A DNA stretch of 64,000 nucleotides from Pontibacter populi (lineage in GTDB: Bacteria > Bacteroidota > Bacteroidia > Cytophagales > Hymenobacteraceae), in NCBI RefSeq assembly GCF_019336435.1, contig NZ_JAHWXQ010000005.1, positions 62,001 to 126,000 of the forward strand. The letters run 5' to 3'. This document shows positions 1 through 7,181 of the stretch, piece after piece. The notes beneath the pieces were generated by a model. It did not search any database, was not told where the DNA came from, and worked only from the letters and a program-made list of their open reading frames with translations. The stretch's first letter is position 1, and each line of letters starts with the position of its first letter. Position numbers and translations under genes: made by a program.

Positions 1-771
1 AACAGAGAAGCTGAAAGAGTCATATGGCAAGCAGCTCGTAAAGCTGCTCAACTAGCACATGAAACAGAAATGTTGGCCAGAATCTCTTCCTGTGACCTGC
101 TGCGAAATGCCAATAACTTCTTAGCTCTAGGGAAGTTCAAGGGAGGCGTTTCAGGCAATGGGAAAGCCCAGGTTAACCTAAATGCTTTCAGCTTTAATGA
201 AGATTTGTCAGAAATGACTCTCAATTACTCGGGAGACTTAAACGCCAAAGTAAAGTCGGAGTTAGTACTACAGCCCCTCGACCTAGGGCATATCTTCTTT
301 TGCCATAGTGATTTCAGAAATCGGGAAAATAGTGACTTTAAAGTAAGAATTCCAACCTCCAACTATAAAATTGGAATTACCTCTATACGCAAGGGCGATG
401 AATTAAATTTGATTGTTAAGCCAGACAAGATTGCCTATAAAGCTTCAATTTCCCCAAGCCCACTACACAGCTTAATACAAAATCGTACATTTATACCTAA
501 ATGTCCAATATTTGGAACCATAATAAGCGCTGGTACAGTGTCAGCTATGGCTGGCAATTTTTTAGGCATGGTGACCTTAGCTCCGGAGCAAGAGTTACTT
601 CTTATGGGGAATGCAAGCGGTGAGTACACCGTAGACCAAATTCAAGTCCCCATCAAACCCATAGACTTTAAGGTTGACGAAGAAGTGCTCAGGTCCCAGG
701 TCTACATGAATAGCAAATCCATCCAATTCATTAGCGTCAAACCACCCCTACAATTAGGTTTATCTAGATAA
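1..771 (+). CDS. Unknown protein, 5' end outside the window
   Basis: The frame is open from the first base of the window to a TAA at 769-771, so this is the C-terminal part (about 256 residues) of a longer gene; the first in-frame ATG is only at 70. The visible start is helical and Ala-rich, followed by alternating hydrophobic/polar residues that suggest beta strands. A short Gly/Ala hydrophobic stretch lies near residues 175-195 of the visible part, but it is too short to be a convincing membrane segment. I do not recognise the family. It lies at the edge of a gene-poor stretch that ends at tRNA-Glu, so it could belong to a decayed island, but no mobility gene is intact nearby. Confidence 0.5.
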   Translation, partial: NREAERVIWQAARKAAQLAHETEMLARISSCDLLRNANNFLALGKFKGGVSGNGKAQVNLNAFSFNEDLSEMTLNYSGDLNAKVKSELVLQPLDLGHIFFCHSDFRNRENSDFKVRIPTSNYKIGITSIRKGDELNLIVKPDKIAYKASISPSPLHSLIQNRTFIPKCPIFGTIISAGTVSAMAGNFLGMVTLAPEQELLLMGNASGEYTVDQIQVPIKPIDFKVDEEVLRSQVYMNSKSIQFISVKPPLQLGLSR

Positions 772-1370
772 AGAACGGAACAAAACAGTTAGTTGGAGAC
801 CTACTACCATTATTAATAACACTATTATTGAAGCTATTTCCATATTTAAAGTTTACCCCAACGGCCTCGTTTAAGCGGTCGTTGGGGAGATTGAAACACA
901 GTTTCATGTCGGACGGCTAACCGGTGGCTGGAGGAGATGGAACGTCGAGCTGGATTAAATCCGGCTGACGCAGTTCACTTTCTTACCCGTCGTTCTTTCA
1001 CCTGCATCTTTTGCGCCAGCCATAATTGGGCTACAGATTCCAGTTTCCTAAGCAGCAAGTACATCGATTGACTTTCTGTGCTAATAACAAAACACTGCAT
1101 CTCTGAAAGCTACTTGTTGCTTGAAGAAGAAAAGGTATTGATCGTCAGCTGGCAACCCTATATGGAGCGGGGATAGGCTTGAGTAAAGCAGTCAGAGCTG
1201 ATGATGCTAGCACCGAAATTATAAAGAAAATGCTAATCGGGCAGGACATAAAACAGGAGAAGAAAAAGCGAGTAACAGCGCAAATAATCTTTTTTGTTAC
1301 TTTCCTGTTACTCTGGAAACAAAAAAACCGCTTATTTGATGAAATAAGCAGTTTTTGATGGGTTATTGTG
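772..1370. other. Gene-poor spacer next to tRNA-Glu
   Basis: No convincing gene is present in these 600 bases. A strong hairpin lies at 856-887 (arms 856-866 and 877-887, one G-U pair) without a following T run. A 49-codon open stretch at 925-1071 reads ANRWLEEMERRAGL at its start, faintly like the C-terminal part of a tyrosine recombinase. A second open stretch, about 1159-1358, ends in a hydrophobic and Lys-rich segment. These may be remnants of decayed genes, but each is too short to name. Confidence 0.35.
1321..1356 (-). terminator. Terminator of tRNA-Glu
   Basis: The 8-bp stem 1330-1337/1342-1349 has a GATG loop. Read on the minus strand it is followed by a run of T, and it sits 15-20 bases past the 3' end of tRNA-Glu. 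Confidence 0.7.
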
Positions 1371-1442
1371 TAGTCCGTAGGGGAATCGAACCCCTGTTAC
1401 CAGAATGAAAATCTGGTGTCCTAACCCCTAGACGAACGGACC
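1371..1442 (-). tRNA. tRNA-Glu (anticodon TTC)
   Basis: The minus strand folds into a full cloverleaf of 72 nt. The acceptor stem GGTCCGT pairs with ACGGACT, with a G-U at the top, and the discriminator base is A. The anticodon arm is CCAGA-TTTTCAT-TCTGG with anticodon TTC, and the T arm is CAGGGGTTCGATTCCCCTA. CCA is not encoded. It has its own promoter at 1464-1494 and a terminator at 1321-1356, so it is a single-gene unit. tRNA-Glu genes are common integration targets, but I found no second copy of its 3' end in the window. Confidence 0.95.
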
Positions 1443-1463
1443 GTAATTGCTGTATTGCGGGTG

Positions 1464-1494
1464 CAAATATAAGAGTCTTAATAGTAAAAACAAA
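1464..1494 (-). promoter_or_regulatory. Promoter of tRNA-Glu
   Basis: On the minus strand the sequence reads TTTG (1491-1494), a 19-base spacer, then TATATTTG (1464-1471). This is an exact match to the Bacteroidota -33/-7 consensus TTTG-N19-TAnnTTTG. The tRNA 5' end is 21 bases downstream. Confidence 0.8.
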
Positions 1495-1629
1495 TACTTT
1501 TGAAAAAAATTGTGCCCAATTTAACCATAATGGGTTTTTAAAGATAAAATTCACGCAGTTATACATTAACAAATAATATATTTATCGCGTTAGTGTAGAT
1601 TTACAAACTAAAATTAAACAAACATATAT

Positions 1630-1905
1630 ATGGCTAGACAAGTCCATTTTACAAGTGTTAGTCCAGATGCTTTTAATCAGTTAAAGGATAAATTAAAGCA
1701 ATTGGGACTTACGTTACAGGGTAACGACGGAAACATTGACGAAAAAGGTGTTAAAGCAAAGTACAACTATAATGAAGCAGAGCAGAGCCTTGTAATTAAT
1801 GACTTGAGCGTCGGGTTTCCGGCCAGCATGATGGTTAATGAAAACAGCCTTGTACAGCGTATGACACAGATGGTAGAAGAGTATGGAGGAAGATCTGTTT
1901 CCTGA
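1630..1905 (+). CDS. Conserved hypothetical small protein, 91 aa
   Basis: A soluble 91-residue protein with no signal peptide or membrane segment. The N-terminal part alternates strand and helix (SVSPDAFNQLKDKLKQLGL), a charged middle follows, and the C-terminal helix contains MTQMVEEYGG. I do not recognise a named family. The ATG at 1630 is preceded by an A-rich stretch without a Shine-Dalgarno sequence, as is usual for Bacteroidota. The next gene starts 77 bases downstream on the same strand and may be co-transcribed, sharing the terminator at 2314-2347. Confidence 0.7.
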   Translation: MARQVHFTSVSPDAFNQLKDKLKQLGLTLQGNDGNIDEKGVKAKYNYNEAEQSLVINDLSVGFPASMMVNENSLVQRMTQMVEEYGGRSVS

Positions 1906-1982
1906 ATTAACTTAAACGGCCTTAATTGCCGTATAAAGACACATCAAGTAAATGTATAACTCGCGTAAGCATCTATATAACT

Positions 1983-2297
1983 ATGGAAAACGAAAATAAA
2001 CAGAATCAGAATAATAAGTCTAAAGCAGGGCAGAAGAAAAACGACTCGGAAGAAAGTGTATTGAAGCTTTTGCAACCGCATGATATGTCTAAAACCATAG
2101 AGTCGGCAATGCATGTGTTTCAGGGCAACCACGAGAAGTTACCTGACCTATTACAAGATGTCGGTAATATTATAGTAAGAACCTCCAAAAAATTAACTAC
2201 AACGCAGCTTATACTAGCTGCAGGTGCATTAACCATTGGGGCTGTGCTACTTGCACGATACAGTATGGATGATGAATATGAGTATGCATCGGAATAA
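1983..2297 (+). CDS. Small membrane-anchored hypothetical protein, 104 aa
   Basis: The start chosen is the ATG at 1983 (MENENKQNQNN), because the 19 codons upstream of it look like untranslated leader. The first 30 residues are Asn/Lys/Gln-rich and probably disordered. A helical middle follows, and one membrane helix lies near residues 78-95 (LILAAGALTIGAVLLARY), with an acidic tail ending MDDEYEYASE. The arrangement suggests a cytoplasmic N-terminus with one C-terminal anchor. Function unknown. A terminator follows within 20 bases. Confidence 0.7.
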   Translation: MENENKQNQNNKSKAGQKKNDSEESVLKLLQPHDMSKTIESAMHVFQGNHEKLPDLLQDVGNIIVRTSKKLTTTQLILAAGALTIGAVLLARYSMDDEYEYASE

Positions 2298-2313
2298 GAC
2301 ATACAAAACTGAT

Positions 2314-2347
2314 AAAAAGCCTTTGCCATTATGGTAAAGGCTTTTTT
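2314..2347 (+). terminator. Intrinsic terminator after the small membrane protein
   Basis: The stem AAAGCCTTT...AAAGGCTTT is followed by a T run, 16 bases after the stop codon at 2297. Confidence 0.85.
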
Positions 2348-2450
2348 ATTTTCTGTACTTTAGGTTTGTGGTACAACATTTGTAATTCGCAGCTATATAG
2401 AAAAAGTCTATACCTATTATTTACCCTTTATCTAACTAAAACTAAAAACC

Positions 2451-3167
2451 ATGAAAAAGACATTCTTACTTCTGTTAGCTGTATTCCTGATCAGCCAGGT
2501 TGCCGTGCAGGCTCAACAACAGGCTATGCCGCCTTTGGTAAATGTAAACGGCGTCGGTGAGGTTCGGGTACAGCCCGACCAGGTGATGGTTTCAATGGGC
2601 GTGGAAGTGCGTGAAAAGACATTGGAACAGGCGCGTAAGCAAGCAGATGCGAAAGCTGCAGCTATTATTGCCTATCTTAAAAAGCAGGGTGTTAACGAGA
2701 AGGACATCCAAACTTCTTACATGAGCATTTACCCGATTTATAGTAACGGAGAATATGGCAGAACAACACCAGATGCTTATACTGCTCAGAAAACGATGAC
2801 TGTTTTGGTCCGAAAACTTAATAAGTTCGATGAGCTGATGGCTGGTTTATACGGTGCCGGGGTAAACCGTGTGGAAGGAGTATCGTTCCAGGTCGCTGAT
2901 TTGGAAAAATATAAAGCTGAAGCACGCAAAAAGGCGGTGAACAATGCAAAACAAAAGGCAACTGCTTTAACTAACGAACTTGGAGCTAAAGTTGGAAGGG
3001 TTTACGCGATCAACGAAAATACAACAGGCGGGCGCCCTGTTCCAATGTACGCTGAGGCAGCCATGATGAAAACACAGGACAGTGCAGGTGCTGACGGTCC
3101 AACTATAGCTGGTGGTGAAGTTATAGTTACCTCTACAGTAAGTGTCAGCTTTATAATAGAGAACTAA
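2451..3167 (+). CDS. SIMPL domain (DUF541/YggE-like) exported protein
   Basis: A 238-residue protein with a clear Sec signal peptide: MKK, then a hydrophobic core, then cleavage near AVQAQ (about residue 21). The mature part has SIMPL/DUF541 family features: VNGVGEVRVQPDQVMVSMGVE near residues 33-53, a long Ala/Lys helix with KQGVNEKDIQTSYMSI, and a final beta segment ending VSVSFIIEN. Known relatives (YggE, BP26) are periplasmic or outer-membrane proteins that form oligomers, and their biochemical role is unclear. It is likely periplasmic here. It is a single-gene unit ending at the shared terminator 3206-3246. Confidence 0.85.
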   Translation: MKKTFLLLLAVFLISQVAVQAQQQAMPPLVNVNGVGEVRVQPDQVMVSMGVEVREKTLEQARKQADAKAAAIIAYLKKQGVNEKDIQTSYMSIYPIYSNGEYGRTTPDAYTAQKTMTVLVRKLNKFDELMAGLYGAGVNRVEGVSFQVADLEKYKAEARKKAVNNAKQKATALTNELGAKVGRVYAINENTTGGRPVPMYAEAAMMKTQDSAGADGPTIAGGEVIVTSTVSVSFIIEN

Positions 3168-3205
3168 ACTATAGTTAGCTACTGCAAACGCATTAATACT
3201 TTTAA

Positions 3206-3246
3206 CAAAGCGGCTCCCTGATTTCCGGGAGCCGCTTTGTATTTTA
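3206..3246. terminator. Bidirectional terminator between convergent genes
   Basis: A perfect 13-bp GC-rich stem (CAAAGCGGCTCCC...GGGAGCCGCTTTG) separates the stop codons of two convergent genes. It is followed by T-rich sequence on the plus strand, and can serve both. Confidence 0.85.
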
Positions 3247-3249
3247 TAG

Positions 3250-4242
3250 TTATTGAGCGAAATGTTCGATCGTTTTAAACTCACCCTTCTCATCTGTCAG
3301 GAAGGTTAAAAGCCGGGTTGGATCCGCTAAGATTTGCTGCTCTCTGATACTCCAGGGTTTCAGCATTTCTTCGAGCATGTGAGCGTAAGCTACTGGCTCC
3401 CACGGGTTAAAAACTTCGTTGGTTACATCATCAATCAGCGTATCCAGTACTAGTTGCTTATCATCAGGTTTTATAGTTCTGATAAAATAATCCGGAACAA
3501 CATTAAAGATATAAGCAGCATAAAATACCTGTGCTTTAAATTCAGCTACCTGTATCGGGTGTAACTGGCGGCTTTCTATAAGTTTATACATCCTTCCCAT
3601 CGCTTTGGAAATGATGCCGTTATCCAGCAGCTTACAAACTATAACTACAGGGCCAAGCTTTATACTGAAAGCCATAGTTGACAGCTCGTCCTGGTACTCA
3701 AAAGGAAGATTATCCTCTGTCGGTTCAACCTGAAGGATGAAAAGGGAGCAAGGCTGGAAATCAGAAAAAACCATCGGCACACGCAGTGACTGCAGTACCT
3801 GGTAAAATGTCCTGAATTTGCCGAGCATTTGTGGATTTTCGCTGACAGGATTTTCAGGCATGATGAGCGGATCTTTTTCCCGGATAAGCTCAGTTACCAA
3901 TGTGCCATAATACATTTTGCCTATCCACTGGAAGAGTCTTTTCGGGTCAAGCAACTTTATACCTTCGTAATCTGCTTCACTGGCTTTCTCAATTTCTTCC
4001 TCGAGCGGTAAAATATAGTTGGTATGGCACTGGTTGCAGCAGGGGATAGTGAGTTGCGAGAAAGTTGTAATGCTTTTATCCAAGAGTAGCAGCTCTTTGT
4101 TCTCCAGGTTATATTTTTTCTGCATCCATTCTCCGAAAACCGGTGTTCTGTCAGCAGTAGTTATAGTTATGCCGCACAAAAAGCAATGTTCGTCTGTGAA
4201 CTGCATTTTTGAAAACGGATCGTATAGTTTCAGGTCAGCCAT
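3250..4242 (-). CDS. Unknown protein with N-terminal zinc-finger-like cysteines, 330 aa
   Basis: Near the N-terminus a CFLCG pair (about residues 21-24) and a CCNQCH cluster (about 68-73) frame about 45 residues. This is the spacing of a treble-clef or HNH-like zinc site, although no full HNH catalytic motif is visible. The rest is soluble and helical, with many Trp, Tyr and Phe residues, and I cannot assign it to a family. The start is supported by a TATCTTTG -7 box at 4263-4270, which gives a leader of about 16 nt. The gene runs convergently toward the SIMPL gene and shares its terminator. A nucleic-acid role is possible from the Cys pattern only. Confidence 0.7.
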   Translation of the reverse strand: MADLKLYDPFSKMQFTDEHCFLCGITITTADRTPVFGEWMQKKYNLENKELLLLDKSITTFSQLTIPCCNQCHTNYILPLEEEIEKASEADYEGIKLLDPKRLFQWIGKMYYGTLVTELIREKDPLIMPENPVSENPQMLGKFRTFYQVLQSLRVPMVFSDFQPCSLFILQVEPTEDNLPFEYQDELSTMAFSIKLGPVVIVCKLLDNGIISKAMGRMYKLIESRQLHPIQVAEFKAQVFYAAYIFNVVPDYFIRTIKPDDKQLVLDTLIDDVTNEVFNPWEPVAYAHMLEEMLKPWSIREQQILADPTRLLTFLTDEKGEFKTIEHFAQ

Positions 4243-4262
4243 GGCTTATTATTTTTGCGATG

Positions 4263-4270
4263 CAAAGATA
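4263..4270 (-). promoter_or_regulatory. -7 box for the 330-aa gene
   Basis: TATCTTTG on the minus strand fits TAnnTTTG exactly and lies 20 bases before the ATG. No clear -33 TTTG is visible. Confidence 0.5.
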
Positions 4271-4355
4271 GCAAACGCAGCTGTAAACCTTTAGGCGAAC
4301 AGAACTATAGTTCAAGGAATGAAAAGAGGAAAAGGGAAGGAATGAAACTATAAAA

Positions 4356-4764
4356 AAGAGTGGCAGCAAGCCTGTAAGCCGGGTTCTGTCGCTACGCCCG
4401 AAAGCGCGCGTCTTATCATTTATCCAGGCCTGCACTCGCGCACAGGCTCCATCGACCTACCCACCGACATCGGACGAGCAGCCCTTAGTCCCGCCTAAGC
4501 GGAGACGCTGCCGGCCTATTTGGTCTTTCAACTCCTGAGGTTTACCCAGCCGGACTGGTCACCCAGCCGCTGGTGCGCTCTTACCGCACCTTTTCACCCT
4601 TACCAACATTGCTGCTGGCGGTAATTTTCTGTGGCACTGGCTGTATCTGTTTCGTCTCCAAAACAGACCCTTCCCGTTAGGAAGCAGGATGCTCTGCGTT
4701 GCCCGGACTTTCCTCTCCTCCACAAGGGGAGCAGCGATAAGACGGCTTGCCGCTTTCTCTTTTA
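4356..4764 (-). ncRNA. rnpB: RNase P RNA
   Basis: The minus strand carries the universally conserved CR V motif CAGAACCCGGCTTACAG near the 3' end and the GCGTTGCCCGG/AGGAGAGGAAAGTCCGGGC-type CR I region near the 5' end. The ends pair as helix P1: 4743-4752 (5' side) with 4363-4372 (3' side), 10 bp including one G-U. The 3' end runs into a T-rich stretch. It is a bacterial type A-like RNA of about 400 nt that cleaves the 5' leaders of tRNA precursors. Exact ends are estimated from P1 and from the -7 box at 4772-4779. Confidence 0.93.
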
Positions 4765-4771
4765 TAGTTTA

Positions 4772-4779
4772 CAAAGGTA
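4772..4779 (-). promoter_or_regulatory. -7 box of rnpB
   Basis: TACCTTTG on the minus strand lies about 20 bases before helix P1 of RNase P RNA. The -33 element is weak. Confidence 0.6.
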
Positions 4780-4927
4780 AGATTAATTGTTGATTGTCGG
4801 TTGCTGATTGTTAGATGGTTGATTTAATATCTGCTATAGTATAAGACGCAACGTAATGCGTATCCACCCTAAACAACTTTCTAACTTCCAAACTTTTTAA
4901 CATTCTAACTCCTAAACTCTCTAACTC

Positions 4928-5881
4928 TTACTTCATCCTTACAAGAGTGGCTCCGTAGCCGAATTTTTCTTTTTTAGCATCTTCGAAGAATTTGATGCCT
5001 GGCGTGCGGCTTAGTATTTTCTGGATTTCTTTGCGAAGGATGCCATTGCCGGCCCCGTGGATGAACACGATCTCGTGCATGTTAGCAGCCATTGCCCTGT
5101 CTAAAGCACTCTGGAAAGTCTCGAGCTGCAATTTTAACATGGCATTATTGCTCATGCTGCTATGGTCTTCCGTTAACTTTTCGATGTGTAGGTCTACTTC
5201 ATGTTCCGGAGCCTGTAATTTATAGTTGGTTTCTTTTTGGTCAGCTGTTTCCGCTAACTGCTCTTTTATTTTATCCGGATCTATAGTTGTCGGTTTGGTA
5301 TCTAACTGAAACAGGTAAGCTTCTTTGTTAAGTACCGGTGCAGTCTTCTTACTCTTGTAAAAAGAGTTTGCTCTGAACTGTACACGTTTGGTTACCGGCT
5401 CAAATAAAGCGGGTGCACCGTTTCTGTGCTGTAAAAACTGAACAACCAGACTTGGCCATTTTTCAAAATCTTTCAGGTGATAATGCGATATAACACGCGT
5501 TGCTTTTGGGGCCAGTTTGTCGTTTTGCTGGCCGCGGTACTGGTTATTGCGCTCTTCTCCGGTAGTGAAAAGTATATCGTAATCGGTATTGTTAACTATA
5601 GTTGCTGCCAGTAACTCCTCCGACTGATGCACCATTGCCAGGTAAATTCCTTTTTCTGCCAGAACAGGGGCGGGAGGTTGTTTGCGTGTAGGTGCTTCAA
5701 TAACATCATCAGAGCGCATGTACTTGCTTTCTTCAGCAGCAATTACCACAATCTCGCGACGGGCTACCGGTATGGTAAAATCGTTATCGATCGCAACTTC
5801 AACTATATTGTTATCCAGTATCCTGGTAATTATGCCTTCCTCACGACCAGACATTAGTCGCACACGGTCTCCTACGTTCAT
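4928..5881 (-). CDS. DUF2027 protein with C-terminal Smr domain
   Basis: A 317-residue soluble protein with three parts. The N-terminal 50 residues form a small beta domain beginning MNVGDRVRLMSGREEG, resembling KOW/SH3-like folds. The middle (about 75-200) is a beta-rich DUF2027 region, and a variable linker follows. The C-terminal 85 residues are a Smr domain with the motifs EVDLHIEKL and FIHGAGNGILRKEI, where DLH and HGxGxG are the Smr signature. Smr domains act as endonucleases on nucleic acids, in MutS2 and in ribosome-rescue proteins. The Bacteroidota DUF2027-Smr family is described only as a domain family, so the substrate is unknown. A TATCTTTG box lies at 5946-5953. Confidence 0.88.
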   Translation of the reverse strand: MNVGDRVRLMSGREEGIITRILDNNIVEVAIDNDFTIPVARREIVVIAAEESKYMRSDDVIEAPTRKQPPAPVLAEKGIYLAMVHQSEELLAATIVNNTDYDILFTTGEERNNQYRGQQNDKLAPKATRVISHYHLKDFEKWPSLVVQFLQHRNGAPALFEPVTKRVQFRANSFYKSKKTAPVLNKEAYLFQLDTKPTTIDPDKIKEQLAETADQKETNYKLQAPEHEVDLHIEKLTEDHSSMSNNAMLKLQLETFQSALDRAMAANMHEIVFIHGAGNGILRKEIQKILSRTPGIKFFEDAKKEKFGYGATLVRMK

Positions 5882-5945
5882 AGTTAGTTTATTTATAATG
5901 GGATCTTGGTTGATGGCACCTGTAAACTATAGCCACCAACTATAG

Positions 5946-5953
5946 CAAAGATA
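5946..5953 (-). promoter_or_regulatory. -7 box for the DUF2027-Smr gene
   Basis: TATCTTTG on the minus strand, 64 bases before the ATG at 5881. The AACTATAG motif occurs twice in the leader. Confidence 0.5.
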
Positions 5954-5979
5954 CGAATGTTTGAAGAGGGGAGGTGTTT

Positions 5980-6888
5980 TTAGAAATATAACGCGTGGAA
6001 ATTGAAACCATCTTTTCGGTTATATTCCAAAGCAGGAGCCGGAATTTTAACTATACTTAGTACATACAAAGCTGTATTCAGAAATTTGCTCCGGCCTTTA
6101 AAGTGGAGTAGGTTCAGGTCAGGGCTCAGGTAAAACAGGCGGTGCGCATCAAATCCAGATCTATAGTTGGTTGGCTCATGATTATACACGACCTCTTCAG
6201 CGCCATAACCAACAGCTATGTTTAACCATTTTGGGTACCTGCTTTGCTCCGACAGAAAATCTCCTACATTTACCGATAGCCAGTAGGTCTGGCCGTTATA
6301 GTCTTTCAACGCCTGTTCTGCTAAACTTTTGCCCAGCACATTGGGCCTCTCAGCAGCGTAGCGGGTTTTATGGAAACTATATTTGGGCATGATGCGCACT
6401 TGGCTCCAGGCAAGTTCCTGCGCAACTATAGCCATTGACCCTGCTGTGTTTGCTACCAGATCACCCACCGATGCGCCGTAGTCTTTCTGGTAACCGTCAA
6501 AAACCTCGACAGGCGTTTGTAACACAACTCCTAATAGTCCGCCATAAATGATAGCTTTTTTGTCCGGCACACCCGCCCAGCGTAACATATCAATTCCGGC
6601 GCGGCTCTGGTGAAAAGCTCCCCAGAAATGCCCGGCCTTATCTACCTGTCGCCATTGTTGGTTATCATTAAAGAAATGGAAATCTGTTCGTTCCTGCTCC
6701 TGGTACCAGGCATTATTCAGCCCAACAAGCATAGCCGAATAACCGGCGGTAAAACCAGCACCCAATACCAGCAGCTTTTGTTTATCGACCTTACCGGAGT
6801 CTGCTATAGCTATAGTTGTAGCGTCTGCAGTTGTGAGCTGTAAAAGCAGGCAAAGCGACAATAGAAGTAAAGCCAGTTGTTTCAGCAT
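5980..6888 (-). CDS. DUF2279 family exported protein
   Basis: A 302-residue protein with a strongly hydrophobic N-terminus (LALLLLSLCLLLQL), a likely signal peptide cut near residue 23 (TTADA). The mature part has DUF2279 (YfiM-like) features: QVDKAGHFWGAFHQSRAG around residue 80-98 with an invariant His, and a Gly/Ala-rich segment (GASVGDLVANTAGS) that could insert into a membrane. The family is annotated as a predicted periplasmic lipoprotein or membrane protein of unknown function. No lipobox cysteine is placed correctly here, so a soluble or barrel-like form is possible. Its -7 box sits only four bases before the ATG (see findings). Confidence 0.8.
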   Translation of the reverse strand: MLKQLALLLLSLCLLLQLTTADATTIAIADSGKVDKQKLLVLGAGFTAGYSAMLVGLNNAWYQEQERTDFHFFNDNQQWRQVDKAGHFWGAFHQSRAGIDMLRWAGVPDKKAIIYGGLLGVVLQTPVEVFDGYQKDYGASVGDLVANTAGSMAIVAQELAWSQVRIMPKYSFHKTRYAAERPNVLGKSLAEQALKDYNGQTYWLSVNVGDFLSEQSRYPKWLNIAVGYGAEEVVYNHEPTNYRSGFDAHRLFYLSPDLNLLHFKGRSKFLNTALYVLSIVKIPAPALEYNRKDGFNFHALYF

Positions 6889-6892
6889 TGGT

Positions 6893-6900
6893 CAAAGATA
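6893..6900 (-). promoter_or_regulatory. -7 box almost touching the DUF2279 start codon
   Basis: TATCTTTG on the minus strand ends four bases before the ATG. By the spacing seen at ffs, transcription would begin at the A of ATG. No good -33 box is visible. Confidence 0.5.
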
Positions 6901-7181
6901 GGCAAAGCCACTTATAGTTTATAGTTGGAGCTAAAAGCCAGCTGCAAATTTCATCTCAAACTATAAATGAAACCTACAGAAATAGTTGAAATATAGTGCA
7001 ATTGAAGTATAACCTTATCAGGAAAAAATCTGTATTAACGGGTGCCAAACAAAATGTGGTGAACACGTTTATTTCCGGGCAAAAAAACAGTAATCTCTTT
7101 TCAGAATTTTAACGTTGGGTGCGTAGCCACACGGATGCGCCAAAGCGACTATTCATACTTACTATTTTCATCTTACCTTAT

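Noticed and set aside
925-1071. Tyrosine recombinase gene
   Set aside because: Only about 15 residues have a vague resemblance; no catalytic Arg/His/Tyr set is visible and the frame is 49 codons long.
7119-7181. Upstream ATG as the start of pyruvate carboxylase
   Set aside because: The 21 extra residues do not match the family, whereas MNIKKVLVANRGE at 7182 does.
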